Assembly (NCBI GenBank): GCA_007123195.1
Contig: SKLO01000639.1
Coordinates: 1 to 6,162 of the forward strand
Direction of reading: 5' to 3'
From: Verrucomicrobiales bacterium
GTDB lineage: Bacteria > Verrucomicrobiota > Verrucomicrobiia > Verrucomicrobiales > SKLO01
Length of the DNA stretch: 6,162 nucleotides
Under the pieces are notes generated by a model. The model was not told the DNA's origin and searched no databases. It worked only from the letters and a program-made list of their open reading frames with translations. Made by a program: the position numbers and the translations under genes. This document shows positions 1 to 6,162 of the stretch, in pieces (within the stretch, counting starts at the first letter, position 1; the number at the start of each line of letters is the position of its first letter).

Positions 1-1336
1 CGCGCTGTTCATCGTTGAGCCAGTGCAGCATCCATTCGACCGAGGCCTCGCGCAGCGACTGCTGCCAGCCGTGCCCGGCCGGGTCGACCACCAGCTTGAG
101 GCGGTCGCCGGCGTCGAGGCGTTCGAACAGGGGCCGGGTGAACCCGATCGCCCGGCGGGTGCCGGCGATGGGGAAGAAGTCCTGTTCGGCGGCGCAGACC
201 AGGACCGGGCGCGGGGCGGTCATCAACAGGAATCCCCAGTGGTCAAGCCCGGCTGCGACCTGGCCGGCGATGCATTGTTCGGCGTCGGCCGGCACGTCGC
301 CGCGCTCGCGGATGTAACCAAACCATTCCTCGAACGCGGTGATGTAGCAGGACGGGGCGGCGGCGCGGATGCGTGGTTCAATGCCCATCACCAGCGAGGT
401 TTGGGTGCCACCGCCGCTGTTGCCGGCCATGCCGATGCGGTCGGGGTCGATGTCGTCGCGCGACTGCAGGTAATCGATGCAGCGGCGGGCGTCGTGGATC
501 ATGAACTGGGCGGTGTTGTTGCCGAGCAGGATGGAGCCGATGCCGAGCAGGTTGTGGGCGCGGGTGCCGTGGGCGGCCGGACTGCCATCGGCCCGCCGCA
601 GCTGGTGGCGCTCGCCCTGATCGATGGGATCGAACATCAGGGCGGCAAGGCCGTTGACGGCGAACAAGGCGGCACCGCGCTGGTAGATCTCGGCCCCCTT
701 GCCGGCGGCGGAGTGGCCGCAGGCGATCAGCACCGCGGCGTAGGGCGGCTCGAACTCCGGCGAGTCGGGCAGGAAAAGGTTGGCGGTGACGTGGTGGCCG
801 GGCTGCGATTCCAGCAGGATTTTCTCAACCCGGTAACCGGGACGCGAGGCCTCGCCGGTGACCACCGCGTTGAGCGGGGTGTCGTCCGGCGGCAGGCCGC
901 CGACGGCGTCGATGAACCAGTCGCGCATCGATGCCTGCCACATCTCCAGATCCCGGGAATCGGTCAGGGCCTCGACCTTGTCGCGGTGGGCCTCCGAGCG
1001 GCGGGTCACGGCGCCGATGAGGAAGTCGTGCATCATGCGGTCGGCATCGACTTCACCCACGAACCCTCCCAGCACCAGGGTGGCGGGATCGATGGTTTCA
1101 TCGGGGTTTTTATTGGCATTTTCCGCGACAGCAACCGGGTTGAGGGGCAGCGTCGTGGTCAGGACCAGGGCGAGCGCCGACGCCGCGGTGCGGGCGAGCC
1201 GGCGTGCGCCCGGCAATCGCGGTTGCGACCTTGGCGGACGGGCGGCCGGCCACCGGATCAGGGGCGGGATCGAGGGCTGCAAGGCGATGGACGGAGAGCC
1301 GATGCGGGCTGACAGGGTGGCGTTGAACGGGGGCAT
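1..1336 (-). CDS. Secreted alpha/beta hydrolase, acetylxylan-esterase-like; 3' end cut by the window
   Basis: This frame runs open from ATG 1336 off the left edge (445 codons seen, no stop). It begins with an export signal: basic R45-R46-L-A-R, hydrophobic residues about 50-66, and a likely cleavage after A-V-A71. The mature part reads as a serine alpha/beta hydrolase: oxyanion-side G207-H-S-A-A-G-K213, then F235-D-P-I-D-Q-G-E-R243, nucleophile elbow G305-N-S307-G-G-G, acid D386 in A-E-Q-D-F-F, and H422 in A-G-H-G-W. Order and spacing fit the acetylxylan esterase/dienelactone hydrolase group (AXE1/Abhydrolase_7-like), so an ester, perhaps acetylated polysaccharide, is the likely substrate outside the cytoplasm; the exact substrate is inferred. 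The start is uncertain: ATG 1336 gives an unusually long n-region, whereas TTG at 1216 leaves a classic 31-residue signal peptide with an AAGG about 12 bases upstream. An in-frame ATG also exists at 1423. A long plus-strand frame opposite (23-1312) is a shadow. Confidence 0.87.
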   Translation of the reverse strand, partial: MPPFNATLSARIGSPSIALQPSIPPLIRWPAARPPRSQPRLPGARRLARTAASALALVLTTTLPLNPVAVAENANKNPDETIDPATLVLGGFVGEVDADRMMHDFLIGAVTRRSEAHRDKVEALTDSRDLEMWQASMRDWFIDAVGGLPPDDTPLNAVVTGEASRPGYRVEKILLESQPGHHVTANLFLPDSPEFEPPYAAVLIACGHSAAGKGAEIYQRGAALFAVNGLAALMFDPIDQGERHQLRRADGSPAAHGTRAHNLLGIGSILLGNNTAQFMIHDARRCIDYLQSRDDIDPDRIGMAGNSGGGTQTSLVMGIEPRIRAAAPSCYITAFEEWFGYIRERGDVPADAEQCIAGQVAAGLDHWGFLLMTAPRPVLVCAAEQDFFPIAGTRRAIGFTRPLFERLDAGDRLKLVVDPAGHGWQQSLREASVEWMLHWLNDEQR

Positions 1337-1390
1337 GGCACCACGATGGCGAAAGTTGGCGACAAGACAAGCGATGGGCCTGGGATGGGC

Positions 1391-1419
1391 ATTCGATCGT
1401 TGGCGGTCAGGGGCATCAA
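1391..1419 (-). promoter_or_regulatory. Possible sigma-70-type promoter for the esterase gene
   Basis: On the minus strand TTGATG (1419-1414, 4/6 to the -35 consensus) is followed after 17 bases by TCGAAT (1396-1391, 4/6 to the -10). Transcription from it would start near 1384 and leave about 48 bases before ATG 1336, or about 168 before TTG 1216. Such matches occur by chance, so this is only a candidate. Confidence 0.2.
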
Positions 1420-1440
1420 GCATGAACCGTTTGTTGATGC
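1413..1440. repeat. Inverted repeat upstream of the esterase gene, overlapping its candidate -35 box
   Basis: GCATCAA at 1413-1419 is mirrored exactly by TTGATGC at 1434-1440, with 14 bases between. One arm coincides with the candidate -35 element of the minus-strand promoter, a position where a repressor or activator could bind. Seven-base arms are short, and no known operator is recognised. Confidence 0.25.
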
Positions 1441-1615
1441 TCGGAAGCTGACCCGAGCAGTGGCCGCCGGTGCCGCGCAAATGATTTCCGCGCAGTCCGT
1501 GGGATCGATCCCGGCGGGTTGCCAACCGCGCGGAACTGGCTCAGGATGGGCGTGTTCGCGCGCGTGCGCATGACCGCCGCCGACTTGAACCTGAGGCCCC
1601 GGTCAGCACCCGGCC

Positions 1616-2011
1616 TCACGGCGGTTTCCACCGCCCGGGACCGCGCCAGCCGCCGCCACCGGTTGGCGTTCCTGACCGCTCATCCTTGCCAGCCTGATCC
1701 ACGATTGTTCGATGCCCATTTCCGTTCCCAAGCCCAGGAAGCCCGGCGGCGGCCGACTCGTTGCCGCCTGCATGCCGGGCGTCGCCCCCGCAGTGATGGC
1801 ACCCGGTCGATCCGACGTGGACGATGGCGCGTGCCCCTCCATCAGCGCGCCCGTGACGCCGCCCACGTCCGTTGCCGCCACCTGGTTTCAATCCGTTGAC
1901 CGGCGTTGCGAGCAACCCGAGCAAGACGATGATCAGGGCGCCGACCCCGGCCCGCCCGAACACGCCCTCGAACCGGTGGTGGATGTGGCCGGAAAAGGGT
2001 CCGCCGATCAC
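1616..2011 (-). CDS. Doubtful small membrane-protein frame, possibly a gene remnant
   Basis: I do not recognise this frame. It would start at GTG 2011 (upstream in-frame stop TAA at 2047-2045) and encode 131 residues. The first 40 look protein-like: a His-rich lead (H9-I-H-H-R), then an uninterrupted hydrophobic segment at about residues 22-36 (A-G-V-G-A-L-I-I-V-L-L-G-L-L-A) long enough for one membrane pass. In this part the third codon position is about 95% G/C, with the second near 45%, as expected of a real gene in so G+C-rich a genome. Beyond about residue 43 it becomes Gly/Arg-rich low-complexity sequence and the codon pattern fades. It could be a short or frameshifted gene, or chance: the opposite strand reads as an acidic, Gln-rich frame, and the antisense of such codons is hydrophobic. 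No ribosome-binding site is evident. Confidence 0.2.
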   Translation of the reverse strand: MIGGPFSGHIHHRFEGVFGRAGVGALIIVLLGLLATPVNGLKPGGGNGRGRRHGRADGGARAIVHVGSTGCHHCGGDARHAGGNESAAAGLPGLGNGNGHRTIVDQAGKDERSGTPTGGGGWRGPGRWKPP

Positions 2012-2058
2012 CCGGTGTTGCCGACCGCGGAGGCCGGCCGAGCGTTACCCTGAACCAG

Positions 2059-3189
2059 ATGCAAGCCAAAACACAATGGCACGTCACTGGCTGGGGAGCG
2101 GTCTCCCCGGCCGGCTGGGGCGGCGGCGAGCTGGCGACGGTGCTGGCCGACCAGGCTGCCACCGGTGCCGGCGGCAGCCTGCCCGTGACCCGCAGCCGAC
2201 GCCATCCCGATGCGCCCGAAACCGCCACGCGCGCGGTGCCGGCGGCGCCTGAAGGGGTGTCCGCCCCGCGGCATCCACGTCTGCGCCGCACCAGTCCGGT
2301 GGCCCGCCACGCCATGGCCGCCGCCTTGCAGGCCATCGGCAGCGGGCGCGCGGAACAGGTGCGCAACGGCCGGCTCCGGCTCGGGATTGTGTTCTGCGTG
2401 ATGAACGGTTGCGTGCAGTTCAGTGGTCGGTTTTACGCGGAAGTGCTGGAGAACCCGGCCACCGCCAGTCCGCTGTTGTTTCCGGAAACCGTCTTCAACT
2501 CCCCTTCCAGCCACCTGTCGTCCGCACTGGGTGCCGGCGGGCTCAACCATACCCTGATTGGCGACGCCGCCGGGTTTTACAGCGGACTGGCGCTGGCGGT
2601 CGAGTGGCTGGAGGACGACCAGGTCGATGCCTCGCTGGTGGTGGCGGCGGAGGAACTCGACTGGCTCAGCGCCGAAGCGGTGCATCTGTTCGATCACGCT
2701 GGCATCGCCGCCGAGGGCGCGGGTGCGCTGCTGCTGCAAGCGGGCGCCGCCGCCTCCGACCCGGGCATCCCGGCGGTGGAGTTGGCATCCATCGCCGGGC
2801 CGCTGGTCTACGGCCGGCGCTGTCCTCAGGGCAAAGCGGCCCGGGCCATCGCCGCCGGACTGCGCGACCGTCTGCCGCCTGATGACACCGGGCATGACCC
2901 CGGCAGCCCGTCCGCCGGCGGGGTCGGGGCCGAAGCACGACCCACGCTGTTGATCGACAGCCGGCGGGGTCACGCGCGGCTCGATCGTGCCGAAGCGGCG
3001 GCGTGGCGGGACTGGCGGGGGCCGGTCTGGTCGCCGCAGCTTCATCTGGGGGAAGGCTTTGCCGCCCATGGCGCATGGCAATGCGTGGCTGCCTGCGAGG
3101 CGATCGCCGGGGGACAGTTCGACCGCGTGATCACCAGCGGCATCGGCGGCACCATGCAAGCCGCCGGCGCGCTGTTCTGCCGCGCCTGA
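2059..3189 (+). CDS. Beta-ketoacyl-synthase-fold protein lacking the Cys-His-His catalytic residues
   Basis: A complete 376-residue protein resembling ketoacyl synthases (thiolase fold) from end to end: opening V9-T-G-W-G-A-V-S-P, then F141-P-E-T-V-F-N-S-P-S-S-H-L and A156-L-G-A-G-G, the strand-turn L193-V-V-A-A-E-E, and a Gly-rich C-terminal S360-G-I-G-G-T. It is slightly shorter than FabF-type enzymes (about 410). The catalytic residues are absent: where the active-site Cys should sit it reads G168-D-A-A-G-F-Y-S-G; the HGTGT region reads D300-S-R-R-G-H-A-R; and the lysine-GH motif region reads L330-G-E332-G. It is therefore unlikely to condense acyl chains. It may act as a chain-length-factor-like partner, an acyl-binding protein, or do something different. 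ATG 2059 is the natural start because the family's first strand begins within ten residues; no good ribosome-binding site precedes it. No acyl-carrier protein, reductase or active synthase lies in the window. The domain call is firm; the role is unknown. Confidence 0.88.
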   Translation: MQAKTQWHVTGWGAVSPAGWGGGELATVLADQAATGAGGSLPVTRSRRHPDAPETATRAVPAAPEGVSAPRHPRLRRTSPVARHAMAAALQAIGSGRAEQVRNGRLRLGIVFCVMNGCVQFSGRFYAEVLENPATASPLLFPETVFNSPSSHLSSALGAGGLNHTLIGDAAGFYSGLALAVEWLEDDQVDASLVVAAEELDWLSAEAVHLFDHAGIAAEGAGALLLQAGAAASDPGIPAVELASIAGPLVYGRRCPQGKAARAIAAGLRDRLPPDDTGHDPGSPSAGGVGAEARPTLLIDSRRGHARLDRAEAAAWRDWRGPVWSPQLHLGEGFAAHGAWQCVAACEAIAGGQFDRVITSGIGGTMQAAGALFCRA

Positions 3190-3216
3190 ATCACCCCAAC
3201 TTTCCAGTGGGTCGAT

Positions 3217-3234
3217 GAGCCGGTGAACGGGCTC
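3217..3234. terminator. Weak hairpin between convergent ketosynthase-like gene and tRNA
   Basis: GAGCC (3217-3221) pairs with GGCTC (3230-3234) across an 8-base loop, in the 56 bases between the plus-strand stop and the 3' end of the minus-strand tRNA. The location suits a two-way terminator, but no T-run follows on either strand, so it may be inactive or Rho-assisted. Confidence 0.2.
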
Positions 3235-3245
3235 GGTGCGAAGAC

Positions 3246-3321
3246 TGGTGGAGCATAGCGGATTCGAACCGCTGACCTCTTCAATGCCATTGAAGCGCTC
3301 TACCAACTGAGCTAATGCCCC
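3246..3321 (-). tRNA. tRNA-Ala (anticodon GGC), CCA encoded
   Basis: The minus strand from 3321 to 3246 folds as a complete 76-base tRNA. The acceptor stem GGGGCAT pairs with ATGCTCC (one G-U), the D stem is GCTC/GAGC, the anticodon stem CTTCA/TGAAG encloses loop ATGGCAT, the variable loop is AGGTC, the T stem AGCGG/CCGCT holds loop TTCGAAT, and A73 is followed by an encoded CCA. The anticodon GGC reads alanine codons GCC and GCU, and GCC is very frequent in the neighbouring genes. The gene is single, converges on the ketosynthase-like gene and diverges from hrpB. No second copy of its 3' end is visible in the window, so there is no sign of an integrated element here. Confidence 0.97.
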
Positions 3322-3357
3322 CCGTGAACCGGCAACCCTGGCTGCCGTGGAGCCAGA

Positions 3358-3385
3358 AAAATAGATCGGTCGAACGGGGTTGCAA
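3358..3385 (-). promoter_or_regulatory. Candidate promoter of the tRNA-Ala gene
   Basis: Upstream of the tRNA on the minus strand, TTGCAA (3385-3380, 4/6 to -35) and TATTTT (3363-3358, 4/6 to -10) are separated by 16 bases. Transcription would begin about 30 bases before the mature 5' end, leaving a short leader for RNase P. The local A/T-rich patch stands out in an otherwise very G+C-rich window, which supports a promoter. Confidence 0.35.
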
Positions 3386-3441
3386 GGAGAAAATTCAATC
3401 GGCCGGCAGGCTGGTGAATACGACCTCCGGGCCCGGCGTCA

Positions 3442-3460
3442 CGGGGGTCGACAACCCCCG
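3442..3460 (+). other. GC-rich perfect hairpin in the hrpB leader
   Basis: CGGGGGT (3442-3448) pairs perfectly with ACCCCCG (3454-3460) across the 5-base loop CGACA, 64 bases upstream of the hrpB start. A 10-base palindrome, CCGGGCCCGG, lies just before it at 3427-3436. With no T-run it is not a standard terminator. It could structure the 5' leader of hrpB mRNA or serve as a protein site; the function is unknown. Confidence 0.35.
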
Positions 3461-3524
3461 GGGACGGGCCACATTGCCGCCCACACATCCACCCGTCACC
3501 ACGCTGCCAGCCATCCGTCACCCC

Positions 3525-6143
3525 ATGTCCACTGCCGAGTTGCCGATTCATGCCGTGGCCGCCGACCTGCGCCAACGGTTGGGCCCGGGGCGCGAGCGCC
3601 CCCCGGCGGTGGTGCTGACGGCGCCGACCGGTTCGGGCAAGTCGACCCAGGTGCCGCAACTGCTGGCGGATTGTCTGCCGCCCGAGTCGGGCCGGATCGT
3701 GGTGCTGCAGCCGCGGCGGCTGGCGGCGCGGATGCTGGCCCGCCGGGTCGCTCAGGAACGGCGCACGCCGCTCGGTGGCGAGGTCGGGTTTCAGGTCCGG
3801 TTCGAGGACCAGGTGGGGCGCGACACGCGGATCGTGTTTGTCACCGAGGGCATCCTGCTGCGACAACTGTTGGACCGCCCGCAGCTGGACGGGGTGGCGG
3901 CGGTGGTGCTGGACGAGTTTCACGAGCGCAGCCTGCAGAGCGATCTGGCGCTGGCGCTGCTGCATCGCCTGCGCCGGACCCGGTGGCCGGACCTGCGGCT
4001 GGTGGTGATGTCAGCCACCCTGGCCCCGGCGCCGCTGCTGGATTACCTGCAGCCGGCCGAGTCGCTGGCCTGCGAGGCACGCACGTTCCCGGTCGAGATC
4101 AGCTACCAACCGCCACGCCAGCAGCGCGGCCAGCGCCAGCCGCCCTGGGAATCGGTCGCGGCCGCCTGCGCGGGGCTTTGGACCAACGATCCGGACGCCG
4201 AGGCGCTGGTGTTCATGCCGGGACGGTATGAGATCCAAAAAACCATCGCCGCCCTGCGCGCCCTGCCCCAGGCCCGCGGCCGCCGCCTGCTGCCGCTCTA
4301 CAGCGACCTGCCACCGGCCCAACAGGACGAGGCGCTGGAGCCCGGCCACCAGCCGCGCGTGATCGTGGCCACCAACGTCGCCGAGACCTCGCTGACCATC
4401 GACGGCATCACCGCGGTGATCGACAGCGGCCTCGCCCGCTGCGCCCGCTACGATGCCCGCCGCGGCATGGACACCCTGACCATTGAACCGGTCAGCCGGG
4501 CCTCGACCGACCAGCGCGCCGGACGCGCCGGTCGCACCCGGCCGGGGCTGTGCGTGCGCTTGTGGCGCGAGGACGAACAGGCGGCGCGCCCGGAGCGGGA
4601 AACACCCGCGATCCAGCGGCTCGATCCGGTGGAGGCGTTTCTCCAGGTGCTGGCAATGGGCGCGGATCCGCGATCCTTCCCCTGGTTTGAAGCCCCGCTG
4701 CCGGAGAGCGCGGAGCGGGCCTGGAGCCTGCTGCAACGGCTCGGTGCGCTGGAGCTTGCGCCGAACGATGACGACACCGGCGCGGACGATCACCGCGGTG
4801 ACCACCAGACCCCTTGGACGACCACCGCCGGGGCCGACCTGCCGCCGGTGCGCCTGACGGGCCTCGGTCGACGGATGGCCCGACTGCCGTTGCACCCCCG
4901 GTTCAGCCGCATGCTGCTGGCCGCCGACGAGGCGGATGACCCGTTGGCAGGCGCGTTCTGCGCGGCCTTGTGCCAGGGGCGATCGCTGTGGATCGGGCCG
5001 TCGGACGAACGGTTCCAGCAACGCGACGACCGCTCCGATGTGCAACCGGCCTGGCGCGCCTGGCAGGCGGCCCACGGCGCCGGTTACCAGCTCGATTTCT
5101 GCAAGCGCCACGGCATCCACGCCCAGGCCGCGCGCGAGATCGGCGACAGCATGCGCCAGTTGCTGCGCCTGACCGGCAACCAAACCCGGCTCGATGAGGC
5201 AGCGCGGCTCGGGTTGTCGGCAACGGTGCTGCAGGCGGCCATGCTGACCGGGTTTCCCGACCGGGTGGCCGCGGAGGTCAGCGCCGGCGAACGCCTGTAT
5301 CAACTGCCCGACGGCCGCCGCGCCAGATTGTCCCCGCGCCATCACATCCGGCCGCCATCGTTGCTGGTGGCGGCGGAATTGACCGAGGTCGAGGGCCGCG
5401 ACCTGCGGGTGCTGCTGGGCACCGTCACGGCGATCGAACGGGAACAACTCGAGGCCGCCTTTCCCGGACGGTTGCGCGAGCTGAACGAGGACCGGTTTGA
5501 CGAGCAGGCAAGAAGGGTGGTGCGACGACGCCGGCTTTGCCTGGACGCCATGGTGCTGGAGGATCGGGAGAGCGGCACCCCCGATCCCGACACGGCGGCC
5601 GAACTGCTGGCCCAGCGCGTGTTGGCCGGCGACCTGGTGCTCAAGCAGTGGGATCAAAAGGTCGAGGCCTGGATCGCGCGGTTGAACCAACTGGCGCAAT
5701 GGATGCCCGAGCTGGAGCTGCCGGCGCTGGTGGACGAAGACCGGGCCTGGCTGGTGGCGCGGATCTGCCACGGAGCCATCAGTTACCGGCAGGTCAAGGA
5801 CCGGCCTGTGTGGCCGGCGCTGCGCGAATGGCTGTCGCCGCCCCAGCACGCCGCGCTCGAGGCGTTCGCCCCCGAATCGCTGCAACTGCCCAACGGCCGC
5901 AAGGCGCGGATCCTGTATGAGGCCGGGCGCGAGCCGCGGATCCGGCTGACGGTGCAGCAGTTGTACGGGGTGGAGAAAACCCCCACCCTGGCCGACGGCC
6001 GGGTAGCGGTTCTGGTGGAGATCCTGGCGCCCAACCAGCGCCCGATCCAATGGACCAGCGACCTCGAAAGCTTCTGGGCCAATGGCTATCCGCAGGTCAA
6101 GAAACAGCTGCAGGGACGCTACCCGAAGCACGAGTGGCGGTGA
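3525..6143 (+). CDS. hrpB: ATP-dependent helicase HrpB
   Basis: A complete 872-residue DEAH-family superfamily 2 helicase, expected to unwind RNA in the cytoplasm using ATP; the physiological role of HrpB is poorly defined. Motifs in order: Walker A A33-P-T-G-S-G-K-S-T41; motif Ia Q62-P-R-R-L-A-A-R; Walker B as D130-E-F-H133, the variant typical of HrpB rather than HrpA; S163-A-T-L; L228-V-F-M-P-G; T283-N-V-A-E-T-S-L-T-I; and Q330-R-A-G-R-A-G-R337. The HrpB-specific C-terminal region is present, with A835-P-N-Q-R-P and a final R-Y-P-K-H-E-W-R. ATG 3525 is chosen because homology begins a few residues later; the frame is open back to 3315, but that would run into the tRNA gene. No clear ribosome-binding site precedes it. 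Two departures: an acidic, His/Thr-rich insert at about residues 414-438 before the R-L-T-G-L-G-R-R-M segment, and an end right after the P-K-H-x-W motif where many homologues carry a short tail. It is transcribed divergently from the tRNA. Confidence 0.96.
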   Translation: MSTAELPIHAVAADLRQRLGPGRERPPAVVLTAPTGSGKSTQVPQLLADCLPPESGRIVVLQPRRLAARMLARRVAQERRTPLGGEVGFQVRFEDQVGRDTRIVFVTEGILLRQLLDRPQLDGVAAVVLDEFHERSLQSDLALALLHRLRRTRWPDLRLVVMSATLAPAPLLDYLQPAESLACEARTFPVEISYQPPRQQRGQRQPPWESVAAACAGLWTNDPDAEALVFMPGRYEIQKTIAALRALPQARGRRLLPLYSDLPPAQQDEALEPGHQPRVIVATNVAETSLTIDGITAVIDSGLARCARYDARRGMDTLTIEPVSRASTDQRAGRAGRTRPGLCVRLWREDEQAARPERETPAIQRLDPVEAFLQVLAMGADPRSFPWFEAPLPESAERAWSLLQRLGALELAPNDDDTGADDHRGDHQTPWTTTAGADLPPVRLTGLGRRMARLPLHPRFSRMLLAADEADDPLAGAFCAALCQGRSLWIGPSDERFQQRDDRSDVQPAWRAWQAAHGAGYQLDFCKRHGIHAQAAREIGDSMRQLLRLTGNQTRLDEAARLGLSATVLQAAMLTGFPDRVAAEVSAGERLYQLPDGRRARLSPRHHIRPPSLLVAAELTEVEGRDLRVLLGTVTAIEREQLEAAFPGRLRELNEDRFDEQARRVVRRRRLCLDAMVLEDRESGTPDPDTAAELLAQRVLAGDLVLKQWDQKVEAWIARLNQLAQWMPELELPALVDEDRAWLVARICHGAISYRQVKDRPVWPALREWLSPPQHAALEAFAPESLQLPNGRKARILYEAGREPRIRLTVQQLYGVEKTPTLADGRVAVLVEILAPNQRPIQWTSDLESFWANGYPQVKKQLQGRYPKHEWR

Positions 6144-6162
6144 CGCCGGGGGCGCGAGCCGA

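Larger units (their letters stand above)
1337..2058. other. About 720-base region between divergent genes, no convincing gene
   Basis: This stretch separates the divergently transcribed esterase and ketosynthase-like genes. Frames are open on both strands (for example 1519-1899 and 1712-2053 plus, 1603-1881 and 1616-2011 minus), but their products are Arg/Pro/Gly-rich and show no recognisable domain. Codon-position composition gives a coding-like pattern only at about 1883-2011 on the minus strand. A small perfect hairpin, GGCGGT-TTCC-ACCGCC, lies at 1620-1635 with no T-run after it. The plus frame ending at 2053 stops 5 bases before the ketosynthase-like start, but its codon pattern does not support translation. 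I see no tRNA, transposase or long repeat. It may be regulatory sequence, or decayed gene remnants. Confidence 0.5.

Noticed and set aside
23..1312. 429-residue plus-strand open frame opposite the esterase
   Set aside because: The minus strand encodes a hydrolase with intact triad and signal peptide; the plus-strand product is Gly/Val/Asp-rich without recognisable motifs.
1712..2053. 113-residue plus-strand frame ending 5 bases before the ketosynthase-like start, operon-like
   Set aside because: Its G+C is highest at codon position 1 rather than 3 in the second half, which fits the opposite strand, and the product has no recognisable features.
2008..3306. 432-residue minus-strand open frame opposite the ketosynthase-like gene
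   Set aside because: Its start lies inside the tRNA gene and its product has no domain; the plus frame has clear ketosynthase signatures.
3246..3321. tRNA-Ala as the attachment site of an integrated element
   Set aside because: No integrase gene and no direct repeat of the tRNA 3' end could be found elsewhere in the window.
3338..3361. Hairpin CTGGCT/AGCCAG next to a run of five A
   Set aside because: On the minus strand the T-run comes before, not after, the stem, and on the plus strand the run is A, so it is not a terminator; it lies beside the candidate tRNA -10 box.
3384..3400. Perfect AAGGAG ribosome-binding-like sequence in the hrpB leader
   Set aside because: No ATG, GTG or TTG follows at a usable distance; the nearest in-frame codon is ATT only 3 bases away, and it is 135 bases from the hrpB start.
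4011..6131. 706-residue open frame on the minus strand opposite hrpB
   Set aside because: Its product is low-complexity Gln/Arg/Gly-rich sequence with no domain, and it lies opposite a complete HrpB with every motif; long antisense frames are expected at this G+C content.

Overview
The window is about 70% G+C by eye and comes from a bacterium. It holds three protein genes and one tRNA gene. Adjacent genes alternate in strand (esterase -, ketosynthase-like +, tRNA -, hrpB +), so nothing here looks like an operon. A G+C-rich bacterium carrying a secreted esterase of the 'GHSxxGK ... FDPxxQGER ... GNSGGG' type, a lone ketosynthase-like protein and hrpB would fit Verrucomicrobiota or Planctomycetota. 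That placement rests on remembered family resemblance and is weak.

Layout: (1) 1-1336, minus strand: an exported alpha/beta hydrolase of the acetylxylan-esterase/dienelactone-hydrolase kind, with a complete Ser-Asp-His triad; its C-terminus lies beyond position 1. (2) 1337-2058: about 720 bases with no convincing gene. It contains a possible promoter and inverted repeat for the esterase and a doubtful small membrane-protein frame on the minus strand. (3) 2059-3189, plus strand: a complete beta-ketoacyl-synthase-fold protein in which the Cys-His-His catalytic motifs cannot be found. This is the most interesting item in the window. (4) 3246-3321, minus strand: a complete tRNA-Ala(GGC) with encoded CCA and a plausible promoter just upstream. 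(5) 3525-6143, plus strand: a complete hrpB, encoding the DEAH-family (DEFH variant) ATP-dependent helicase, preceded by a leader of about 200 bases with a GC-rich hairpin.

The genes do not form an evident pathway: polysaccharide/ester hydrolysis outside the cytoplasm, an unknown acyl-related role for the ketosynthase-like protein, translation (tRNA) and RNA metabolism (HrpB) sit side by side. No mobile element, CRISPR array or obviously new multi-gene system is visible.
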